From the NCBI GenBank assembly GCA_963771715.1, contig CAVYUQ010000002.1, positions 26,698-90,697 on the forward strand: a stretch of DNA of 64,000 nt. The letters are read 5' to 3'. The translations under genes and the position numbers were made by a program. This stretch comes from JACVRW01 sp963771715 (GTDB lineage Bacteria; Actinomycetota; Thermoleophilia; Solirubrobacterales; Thermoleophilaceae). The notes beneath the pieces were generated by a model. The model had not been told where the DNA came from. It saw nothing but the letters and a program-made list of their open reading frames with translations, and searched no databases. The first letter of the stretch is position 1. Every line of letters starts with the position of its first letter. Below are positions 9,310-17,409 of the stretch, in pieces.

Positions 9310-11357
9310 CACCTGGACGTCGTTGCTGCCCTTGCCGAAGGCCGACTCCGGCACCATCACGGACACCAGCTCGCCGTCGTTCCCCACCGCGAGCTTGAAG
9401 GTGTTGCCCACGGCGCGGATCGTGCCGTTCACGGCCACCGCGATGTCGCGCGGGTGGCGGTCGGGCCCGTTCACCCGCCCCACCACGTGTACCGGAACGT
9501 ACAGCGGGTCTGAGCCCACGTTCCGGTAGTCGCGCTTGTAGGAGAGGTCCACGTCGAGCGGCTCGCCCGCGGCGGAGGCCGGCTGGCCGATCAGCTCGGG
9601 GTGCGGGCCGATCTCGTAGAGGCGCCCCGGCCCGTCGGCGCCCGAGCCGAACAGGCGCTGGTCGCGGTCGATGATCGCGCGGCGCTCGCGCGTGAAGGTG
9701 TCGGCCGGGATGCGCAGCACCTCGAAGCTGTTGCGGATCAGGATGCGCAGCTCGTCGCGATTCTGCACCTCCTCGCTGAACGCCGACCTTCCGTCCATCT
9801 TCACGCGCGGGTCCAGGTTCAGCAGGTCGAAGATGGTCGGCAGGATGTCGATCGTCTCGACCCAGGCGTCGTCGGTCTTGCCCTTGGTCTGGCCGGGCGC
9901 CTTGATGAACAGCGGCACGGGGGCGATCTCGGCCGCGTTCTCGCGGTTCAGCCGCCGGCGCTCGCGCGCGTGCGGGAACGCCACGCCGTGGTCGGCCGCC
10001 ACGACGATCAGCGACTCGTCCCAGAGGCCGTCGTCCTTCAGGTGCTTCCACAGGTGCTGGAGCTCCAGGTCGGCGAACCCGGTCTGAAGGAAGTGGCGCT
10101 GGAGCAGCACGTTCAGCTGCCCCGTGTCCTCGAACGACTGGTTCGACAGGCCCGGGATTACGTCGTTCGGCGCCTTGCGGTAGCGCTTGCCGGAGGGCAG
10201 GTACTGCCACGGCACGTGCGGCATCAGCGTGTGCTTGAAGTTCAGCGCGGGCCGGCGTCCCGGAACGATGTTGTCGATCCACTCGCTGGAAGCGCACCGC
10301 GCGCCCGCCGTTCAGGTTCGCGCGCGTGCTCCGCTCCGCGGCGGACGGGCTGGCCTCGGCCTCCTCGGAGTCGCCGCCGCCGAAGTTGCCCCAGTTCTCC
10401 GACACGCTGGCGAGGTCGTTCTCGATGTCCGGCGGCGACACCACGTGCAGCCACACGAGGCCGAGGTCCTCGGACATCGACGAGATGCGGTCGCCGTACG
10501 ACTCCTCCGGATGGGTGTCCTTGCAGAGGTCACGCGAGCACACAGAGGTGGCCTCCTCGCTCACGTTCATCCGGTGCGTCTTCGCGAACAGGGAGAAGAT
10601 GCTGTTCGGGTGATCCGAGGAGATCGGCTGCCTGTCCTTGGCGGGCAGGTCGCCGTCCATGATCGCCGGCTGGGCGCGCTCGGTCGAGTCGTAGACGGTG
10701 TAGGCGTTCTTGAACCAGGTGGCGTTCCTGGCGAGCTCGGCGAAGCCCGGATAGCGCTTCGTGTCGAGCTCGTCGTTCGCGTCGACCAGCGTGTTCGAGG
10801 GCAGCTCGTCGAGAAGCACCATGACGATCGGAGCGTTCGAAACGCCGCCGATCGTGCGCGCCTTCGCCTCGCTCGGGAACGCGAGCTCCGAGATCTGGCC
10901 GCTCAGCAGGAACAGCAGCAGGAACACGAGCGGGACCGGCGAGAGCACGTTCAGGAACGAGCGCATCGGCTCCGCCCGGGCCCAGAGCACGGCCAGGAGC
11001 GGCACCCACCAGCACGCTCAGCGCGATCAGCACGGTGTCCGAGGCGTCGATCGACTTCTTGAGCGCCTGCGCGGCGATCAGCGCGGCGAGAGCGCCGAGG
11101 AAGGCGATGTGCGCCCCCTGGCGGACCTCGGGCCGGATCAGGCCGAGCAGCAGCTCGATCGCCAGCAGCAGCGCCGGCGGCAGCACCACCAGCAGCACGG
11201 AGAAGCTGACGATGTCGAACCCCGACGAGCCGCGCGCCGCGAAGAACTCGGGGTTGTCCTTCAGGAGGTCGAAGAGCGGCTGCGCTACGGCGAACGTCCA
11301 GAGCACGGCCAGGTTGAGATACGCCCAGCCCGCCGCCTTCGCTGCCTCCCGGCTCAC
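9295..11357 (-). CDS. Membrane-anchored sulfatase/phosphatase-superfamily protein (two frame breaks)
   Basis: A protein of about 686 residues spread over three frames. The GTG at 11357 overlaps the methyltransferase stop (GTGA). The N-terminal third holds about five membrane helices; then comes an alkaline-phosphatase-superfamily domain with the metal-binding Asp in APIVMVLLDELPSNTL, a long insert, and VVAADHGVAFP with the conserved Asp-His. It resembles membrane sulfatase/phosphoethanolamine-transferase-like proteins linked to surface polysaccharides. One extra base near 11000 and another near 10285 break the frame; homology continues smoothly across both, so they look like sequence errors rather than decay. 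No sulfatase Cys/Ser-x-Pro-x-Arg motif is obvious, so the substrate is open. Confidence 0.72.
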
Positions 11358-12754
11358 TTCGGACGAGCGTAGTAGAGCACCCGAGTGCCGGACTCCAGGC
11401 GCTCGCTGCGCTCGACCTCGAAAGCCTCCTTCAGCGTGCGCTCGAAGAAGCCCAGCTCGTAGTCGGGGTGCAGGCCGTCGCGCTTGGGCGCGAGCAGCTT
11501 CTTCACCATCGGGTCCTCGCGCGTGGGGAACTCGATCACGAGCGCCGTCCCGAGCGAGGCGAGCCAGTCGATGAACTCCTTCACCGGCACGTTCGCGCTG
11601 ATCGCCATGTGGTGCACGAGCGCGAGCGCGAGCACGAGGTCGGGCTTGCCGCGGTCCGGCATCGACCTGCGCTCGAGGCCGCGCCACCCGAGCCCGGGCG
11701 ACGGATCGGCGAGGTTCATCGTGAGCGGGAGGATCCGGTCGTTGCCCTCCTCGCGCAGGTCGCGGTAGAGCAGCTCGACCGGGCCCTGGTCGGCGTCCAC
11801 CGCCACGACCGTGCGCGCGCCCTCGGCCGCGATGCGCGAGTAGCGGCCGTTGTTGCAGCCGATGTCCCAGACGAGGTTCCAGTCGCGGCTCGTGGCCACC
11901 TCGCGCACGAACTCGTCCTTGCGCCGGGCGTCGTCGTCCGTGTAGCTGTTGCGCTCGCCGTACGCGGTCCAGACGCCCTCCGGCGGGTCCCAGGACTGCC
12001 GCTCGACGAGCTTGCGCATCTTGCGCACGTTCGCCACGAACAGCTCCTTCTTGAACACGCGCTTGACCTCGTCCTTCACCTGCTGCGGCTTGTCGGCGTA
12101 GCGCTCCTCGAGCTTCGCGTGGAGGATCACGTTGGTGAAGACGCCCTTGCGGAAGCGGTCGCGGAAGTTCATCAGCGGGCGCATCTCGCCCGGCCTGATG
12201 CCGTCGATCGAGCCCCGCAGCCAGGGCTGGAACGGCACTCCCTTCGCCGCCTGGAGCAGGAGCGGATACAGGTAGAGCATGCAGAACTGGCGGTAGCCCA
12301 CCCACGGCTCGCCCTCGCGCATCCGCTCGAAGGAGCCGACGTCCACGAAGGTCGGGTGCGCGCCCCTGAACTGGACGTTGTAGGGCGTCGAGTCCTTGAG
12401 GACCATGTCGTGCTCGAGGCCGGCGAGCAGCAGGTCGAGCTGGAGCAGCGCGGCGTCCTTCAGCATCGAGAACGTCCACTCGTACGGATACGACACGAAC
12501 GGGATGCGCTCGTGGCGGAGCACCGCGGCCGGCTCGTGCACGAGCAGCCCGCGCAGCGCCGCAACGTCGCTTGCACGCTCGGTGCCGACCACGCGCTCGC
12601 CGTCGAGCAGGCCGGTGGCCTCGAGGGCCTCGAAGTCGCTCAGGCCATCGGCCGAGAGCGCCCGGTAGACCTCGTCGCCCGAGTAGAAGACGCGGCTTTC
12701 AGGGTCGCGGAAGGACCCCGGCTCGAGGCCGGCGGGCGAAGACGCTGTGGACAC
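11354..12754 (-). CDS. Class I SAM methyltransferase with N-terminal kinase-like domain (NoeA-like)
   Basis: A 466-residue protein. Residues about 310-460 form a Rossmann methyltransferase with SAM motif I VWDIGCNNGRYSRIAA, an acidic motif II end (VVAVDAD) and DLVLALALVHHMAIS in the motif IV region. The N-terminal 250 residues, with HDMVLKDSTPYNVQFRG and TFVDVGSFE, resemble a small-molecule-kinase-like segment seen in NoeA-type proteins, where Asp and Asn follow the 'H-D-x-x-x-x-N' pattern. The acceptor is unknown. It sits between a small membrane protein gene and the sulfatase and shares a 4-nt overlap with the latter, implying coupled translation and a glycan-modification role. Confidence 0.75.
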   Translation of the reverse strand: MSTASSPAGLEPGSFRDPESRVFYSGDEVYRALSADGLSDFEALEATGLLDGERVVGTERASDVAALRGLLVHEPAAVLRHERIPFVSYPYEWTFSMLKDAALLQLDLLLAGLEHDMVLKDSTPYNVQFRGAHPTFVDVGSFERMREGEPWVGYRQFCMLYLYPLLLQAAKGVPFQPWLRGSIDGIRPGEMRPLMNFRDRFRKGVFTNVILHAKLEERYADKPQQVKDEVKRVFKKELFVANVRKMRKLVERQSWDPPEGVWTAYGERNSYTDDDARRKDEFVREVATSRDWNLVWDIGCNNGRYSRIAAEGARTVVAVDADQGPVELLYRDLREEGNDRILPLTMNLADPSPGLGWRGLERRSMPDRGKPDLVLALALVHHMAISANVPVKEFIDWLASLGTALVIEFPTREDPMVKKLLAPKRDGLHPDYELGFFERTLKEAFEVERSERLESGTRVLYYARPK

Positions 12755-12768
12755 CGCCGGAAAACTAG

Positions 12769-12960
12769 CTAGGCGGCGTCGGTACCGCGCGTGGTGTCGG
12801 CGTTCGGGGTCTCCGGCTCATCCTTGCGGATGCGGAGGAACTTCAGGAGGCGACCCCAGTAGAGCTTGGCTGTCACGGCGACCGCCGCGAGGCCACCCGC
12901 AATGATCTGCAGGATCATGCTCCCGCTGCCGGGATCCAGGTAGGCGAGGACGGTGGTCAT
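12769..12960 (-). CDS. Small single-span membrane protein
   Basis: A 63-residue protein beginning TTVLAYLDPGSGSMILQIIA, followed by a single hydrophobic helix and a basic/acidic cytoplasmic tail. The YLDPGSGS...QIIAGG pattern is shared by small proteins that accompany membrane sulfatase/phosphatase and glycan genes in many bacteria (recalled, not searched). It starts with ATG at 12960 and lies 15 bases upstream of the methyltransferase, so it probably leads that transcript. Function is unknown; an accessory role to the downstream membrane sulfatase is inferred from context. Confidence 0.75.
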   Translation of the reverse strand: MTTVLAYLDPGSGSMILQIIAGGLAAVAVTAKLYWGRLLKFLRIRKDEPETPNADTTRGTDAA

Positions 12961-13104
12961 TGTTCGTGGCGCTCCATACGTCTCGGGATTGCGAAGGTTT
13001 CGCAGGCTAGCAGAGGAATTGCTTGTGAATCAGGTGTTAATCGGAATGCTCGCGGGCACCGCCCGCTCGCAGATCGGGCCTCCAACTACGCTACGGACCC
13101 GCGC
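12961..13104. promoter_or_regulatory. Divergent intergenic region with two short inverted repeats
   Basis: This 144-base spacer separates the minus-strand small membrane protein gene from the plus-strand GT2 gene. It is more A/T-rich than its surroundings. It holds two perfect 6-bp inverted repeats with 3-nt spacers: TGCGAA-GGT-TTCGCA at 12990-13004 and GCGGGC-ACC-GCCCGC at 13052-13066. Both promoters should lie here, but no clear -35/-10 pair is visible. Confidence 0.4.
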
Positions 13105-14167
13105 ATGAAGTTGATCATCCAGATCCCCTGTTTCAACGAGGAGCTAACGCTTCCCTCCACGCTGGGCGACCTTCCGACGCGAAATTCCGGGCATCGACCA
13201 GGTCGAATGGCTCATCATCGACGACGGCTCGACCGACCGCACGGTCGAGGTGGCGCGCGAGCACGGCGTCCATCACGTCGTGCGCCTGACCAACAACAGG
13301 GGCCTGGCCGCGGCGTTCCAGGCGGGTCTCGACGCGTCGCTGAAGCTGGGCGCGGACATCATCGTCAACACGGACGCCGACAACCAGTACTTCGGCGGCG
13401 ACATCCCGAAGCTCGTCCAGCCGATCCTCGACGGCGACGCCGACATGGTGATCGGCGACCGCAAGACGGACCAGATCGACCACTTCTCGCCGCTGAAGAA
13501 GCGGCTCCAGCGCCTGGGTAGCGCGGTGGTGCGCCGAGCGTCGGGCACGAACGTGCCCGACACCACCTCGGGGTTCCGCGCGTACAACCGCGAGGCCGGC
13601 CTTCAGATGCAGGTGGTCTCAAAGTTCACCTACACGCTCGAGTCGATCATCCAGGCGGGCAAGATGCTGGTGGCGGTCGACCACGTCCCGATCCGGACGA
13701 ACGAGAAGACGCGCGAGTCGCGGCTGTTCCCGTCGACCGCGGCCTACGTCCGGCGCAACACGGTCTCGATCTTCCGCATCTACGCGATGTACGAGCCGCT
13801 GCGGGTATTCCTCGCCGCGGCCGCCGTGGCCGCGATCGTCGGGGCGGCGATCTGGGCGCGCTTCCTCTACTTCTACTTCTTCTCCGACGAACCCGGACAG
13901 CACATCCAGTCGCTGATCCTGGGCTCGACCCTCTTCATCGTCGCGGTCCAGCTCGCCGCGCTGGGCGTGATCGGCGACATCCTCGCCGGCTCGCGAGTGC
14001 TCCAGCAGCGAGTGCTCGAGCGGGTCCGGCGCGTGGAGCTGCACCTCGGCGTCGAGCCGTCGCACTACGAGCCGGGCGCCTCGGAGACCGGCCAGCCTGC
14101 CACCACCGGCGCGCAGGCGGGGCGCGCCACAGGCAAGACCGAGGATCGAGAGGCGCTGAAGCTGTGA
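13105..14167 (+). CDS. GT2 glycosyltransferase, polyprenyl-phosphate sugar synthase type (one frame break)
   Basis: A GT2 enzyme of about 353 residues, split by one extra base near 13177. The N-terminal piece starts MKLIIQIPCFNEE, and the continuing frame carries EWLIIDDGSTDRTVE and NTDADNQY (the DxD-type metal/nucleotide site). Two membrane helices follow near residues 230-300, as in DPM1/GtrB-type enzymes that transfer a sugar from a nucleotide donor to polyprenyl phosphate. Reading through the break gives PREIPGID, matching the family. The stop overlaps the GTG of the next methyltransferase by 4 nt. It would supply the lipid-linked donor used by GT-C enzymes such as those at 2666-5874. Confidence 0.82.
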
Positions 14168-14785
14168 GCGGCGGCGCCACCGCGGCCGAGGTCCCGACCG
14201 GAAATACGTTCGACAAGTACGGCTCGTCGAACCCGGTGGTGAGGCGGCTGATGGGCGGCTTCCACTCGACGCTCGACGAGCTCTGGGCCAAGGCGGCGCC
14301 CTCGTCGGTCCTCGACGTGGGCTGCGGCGAGGGCGTCCTGACGGTCGAGTGGGCGGAGCGGCTCGGGGACGGGCGGATCGTCGGGCATCGACCTCGAGGA
14401 CCCGAAGCTGCGCGCGGAGTGGGAACGGCGCGAGCGCCCGAACCTCGAGTTCCGTGCCGAGGAGGCCACGCGGCTGTCGTTCTCCGACGACGAGTTCGAC
14501 CTCGCCGCCGCGATCGAGGTGCTGGAGCACGTGCCCGAGCCGGAGGCCACGCTCGCGGAGATGGCGCGCGTGGCGAGCGGGCACCTGCTCGTCTCGGTGC
14601 CGCGCGAGCCGCTCTGGCGCGGACTCAACATGGCGCGCGGCGCCTACTGGCGCGACCTCGGCAACACGCCGGGCCACGTGAACCACTGGTCCAAGCGGGC
14701 GTTCGTATCGCTGCTCTCCCGCTACGGCACGGTCGAGGAGGCCCGCTCGCCCTTCCCCTGGACCATGCTGCTTGTCCGGCTCTAG
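14164..14785 (+). CDS. Class I SAM methyltransferase (one frame break)
   Basis: A methyltransferase of about 206 residues with motif I VLDVGCGEGVLTVEWAERLG near residue 50. One extra base near 14385 shifts the frame just after GRIVG; in the continuing frame IDLEDPKL, the motif-IV-like DDEFDLAAAIEVLEHVPEPE and WSKRAFVSLLSRYG follow in the expected order. The acceptor is unknown; proteins of this kind near flippases often methylate glycan or lipid-linked intermediates. The GTG start overlaps the GT2 stop, and the 3' end overlaps the flippase start by 14 nt. Confidence 0.75.
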
Positions 14786-16080
14786 CTACGGCCGCGGTGC
14801 GGCGATCCTCTCGGCGGGGATCGGCGCGACGGGCCTGATCACCTTCGCCTACTTCTCGCTCGCGAGCTACTCGCTGCCGGAGGACGAGTACGGCCGCATC
14901 ACGCTGCTGTGGTCGGCGGTCTTCATCACGGTCTCGGTGCTGTACCGGCCGGTGGAGCAGCTGCTGTCGCGGACCATCGCGGACCACGACGCCCGCGGCG
15001 TCGTGGGAACCGAGCACCTGCGCATCGCGGCCACGATCCAGCTCGCGCTCGGAGTTGCGTTCGCGGTCGTGGCGCTCGTGCTGCGCGACCCGATCGAGAA
15101 CGACCTCTTCGCCGGCTCGTCGACGCTCTACTGGGTGCTGCTCGTGAGCGTGCTGGCCTACGCGGCCAGTTACTTCGCGCGCGGCTACCTGGCCGGGCAC
15201 CGGCTGTTCCCGCTCTACGGCGGGCTCGTGCTCATGGAGGCCAGCTCGCGCTGCCTGTTCGCGCTCGCGGTGGCGATCGGGATCACTGAGGGGCAGTCCG
15301 CGGTGGCGCTCGGAATGGCGGCAGCCCCGATCGTGTCGCTGGCGGTGGTGCCGCCGGCGCTGGCCCGCCGGCTGGCGCCGAGCGCGGCCGCCCCCGACGT
15401 CGACCCCGCGCTGCTCGACGCCGCCGCCCGCGAGGAGCCCGCCGCCCGCGAGCCGGAGTTCACACTGGCCCGCGGGGCCGGCTTCGCGGCCGCCGTGCTC
15501 CTGATCATGCTCTGCGAGCAGACCTTCCTGAACGCGGGGCCGCTGCTCGTGAAGGCCACCGAGGACAACGGCGGCGCGGCGCTGGCGGGCTTCACATTCA
15601 ACGTGCTGCTGATCGCCCGCGCGCCGCTGCAGCTCTTCCAGGCGATCCAGACCTCGATCCTCCCCCACCTCACGCGGTTGCGCGCGAGCGGCGAGTCGGA
15701 CCCGTTCCGGCGCAGCGTGAACCTCACGCTCACCGCGATCGCCGGCTTCGCGGGCTGCGTTGCGCTCGTGATGCTCGCCGCGGGGCCGCAGGTGATGGAC
15801 CTGCTCTTCGGCGGCGACTTCGACTACGAGCGCGGCGGGCTCGTGCTGGTGGCGTTCGGCATGGGCCTCTACCTCGCGGCGGCCACGCTGAACCAGGCGC
15901 TGCTGGCCCACGGCCTCGCGGCGCACGCCTCGGCTTGCTGGGTCACGCGCCGCCGCGGGGTTCGTGCTGTTCCTGCTGGTCGCCGATTTCGACGACCGCG
16001 TGCTCCAGGTGGAGCTGGCGTTCGTGGCCGCCGCGGCGCTGCTGAGCGCGGCGCTCTACGGGCTCTATCGGCGCGCATGA
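14772..16080 (+). CDS. Polysaccharide-biosynthesis flippase-like protein (one frame break)
   Basis: A polytopic membrane protein of about 435 residues with roughly twelve hydrophobic segments, resembling Wzx/MATE-type lipid-linked oligosaccharide flippases. It starts at TTG 14772 inside the methyltransferase end. Near 15948 one extra base throws the last two helices out of frame; correcting it gives a continuous hydrophobic C terminus ending at TGA 16078-16080, whereas the uncorrected frame gives an Arg/Pro-rich tail unlike any membrane protein. With the preceding GT2 and methyltransferase it forms a tightly overlapping three-gene operon for lipid-linked glycan assembly and export. Confidence 0.75.
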
Positions 16081-16122
16081 ACGGCAGCACTGACGGCTGA
16101 CCGGCCGCGCCCCGTCGCCGCG

Positions 16123-16172
16123 GGGGTTAGTCGATTTATGTACCGGCCTCGGTATACAAATCGACTTACCCC
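16123..16172. repeat. Long inverted repeat upstream of the peroxiredoxin gene
   Basis: Two 23-base arms (16123-16145 and 16150-16172) match at 20 of 23 positions around a 4-base GCCT loop. The core GTCGATTT/AAATCGAC is unusually A/T-rich for this genome. There is no T-tract on either side. It ends 40 bases before the peroxiredoxin ATG, so it could be an operator for a dimeric regulator, or a terminator for the upstream flippase operon. Confidence 0.7.
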
Positions 16173-16212
16173 GCGATCGGCCGCCGGGGCACGCGCTACG
16201 TATCCTCCGTGC

Positions 16213-16677
16213 ATGGCCAAGCATCCAGACGTTGGAGATCTCGCGCCCGACTTCGAGCTGGAAGGCACCGACGGTAGGTTCCGCCTCTCCGACCACCGTG
16301 GCGAGCGCGTCGTGCTGCTCTTCTATCCCGGTGACAACACCGCGGTCTGCACCAAGCAGTTCTGCTCGTACCGCGACAACGCCGAGGCGTTCGGCGCGCT
16401 CGACGCGACGGTCGTGGGGATCTCGTCGCAGAGCGTCGAGTCGCACCAGGGCTTCAGCGCCAAGCACGACCTCAACGTCCCGCTGCTCGCGGACGAGGGC
16501 GGCGACGTGGCCAAGCAGTACGACGCGTACACGCCCGTCGTGGGCACCAAGCGCGCCGTGATCATCGTGGACGAGGACGGGGTCGTACGACACCGGCACG
16601 ACCACCTGCTCGGGCTCGACTTCCAGTCCGTGGCGGACCTGCGCGAGGCGCTCGCCACGCTTCCGGCCCGTGCGTGA
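16213..16677 (+). CDS. Thioredoxin-dependent peroxiredoxin (BCP/PrxQ type)
   Basis: A 154-residue AhpC/TSA-family protein. The peroxidatic Cys46 and resolving Cys51 lie in TAVCTKQFC, the C-x4-C spacing of atypical two-Cys PrxQ/BCP enzymes. The LAPDFELEGTDG start and LLADEGGDVAKQY are also typical. It reduces hydrogen and organic peroxides in the cytoplasm using thioredoxin. ATG 16213 fits the family N terminus. Its stop overlaps the GTG of the next gene by 4 nt. An inverted repeat 40 bases upstream may be its control site. Confidence 0.9.
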   Translation: MAKHPDVGDLAPDFELEGTDGRFRLSDHRGERVVLLFYPGDNTAVCTKQFCSYRDNAEAFGALDATVVGISSQSVESHQGFSAKHDLNVPLLADEGGDVAKQYDAYTPVVGTKRAVIIVDEDGVVRHRHDHLLGLDFQSVADLREALATLPARA

Positions 16678-17399
16678 CTGAAACGCTCACCATTCCGGCG
16701 CGCTTCAACGGCCCGCCCGGATCCGCCAACGGCGGCTACACCTGCGGGCGCGTGGCGCAGCTTGTCGGCGCGGAGGAGGTGGAGGTGTCGCTGCGCACGC
16801 CGCCGCCGCTCGACACCCCGCTCGAGGTGGTCCGTGACGGCGAGCGCGTCGAGCTTCGCGACGGCGACACCCTGGTCGCCGAGGGCGGACCCACCGAGCT
16901 GCTCTTCGACGTGCCCGACCCGGTGGACCGCGACACGGTCGCCGCTGCCGAGGAGCGAGGCCGCGAGCGCTGGGCGGCCGATCACCCCTTCCCCACGTGC
17001 GTCGTCTGCGGCCCGGAGCGAGAGCCCGGCGACGGGATGCGGATCTTTCCGGCAGACATCTCCGGCCAGAGGATTCTGTTCGGCGCCTGCTGGACGCCGC
17101 GCGAGCAGGACGGCGACGGCAACGGCTGGGCGCGACCCGAGCTCGTCTGGGCGGCGCTCGACTGCCCCACGAGTGCTCCGGTCGCGAACTTCGGCGAGGG
17201 GCCGCCGATGGTGCTCGCGAGCCTGGCGGCCCGGCTCGGCTGCGCGGTGCGCGTGGGCGAGCCGCACACGATCCTGTCGTGGGCAATCGAGGTGGAGGGC
17301 CGCAAGCACCGCTCCGCCGCGGCGCTCTACGACTCGGACGGAATCCTCACGTGCGTATCGCGCGCGCTCTGGATCGAGCTGCGCCAGCCCGCGGAGTAG
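16674..17399 (+). CDS. Hot-dog-fold thioesterase-like protein
   Basis: A 241-residue protein. The N terminus has RFNGPPGSANGGYTCGRVAQ, the glycine-rich helix region of actinobacterial hot-dog proteins, and the middle carries FPTCVVCGPERE with three Cys-type positions followed by GDGMRIFP. These features match a group annotated as thioesterase-like or hypothetical. A second hot-dog-like half appears to occupy residues 130-240. A cytoplasmic acyl-CoA or acyl-thioester role is possible but not shown. The start is GTG at 16674, coupled to the peroxiredoxin stop. Confidence 0.65.
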   Translation: MTETLTIPARFNGPPGSANGGYTCGRVAQLVGAEEVEVSLRTPPPLDTPLEVVRDGERVELRDGDTLVAEGGPTELLFDVPDPVDRDTVAAAEERGRERWAADHPFPTCVVCGPEREPGDGMRIFPADISGQRILFGACWTPREQDGDGNGWARPELVWAALDCPTSAPVANFGEGPPMVLASLAARLGCAVRVGEPHTILSWAIEVEGRKHRSAAALYDSDGILTCVSRALWIELRQPAE

Positions 17400-17409
17400 G
17401 GTCCCGCGC

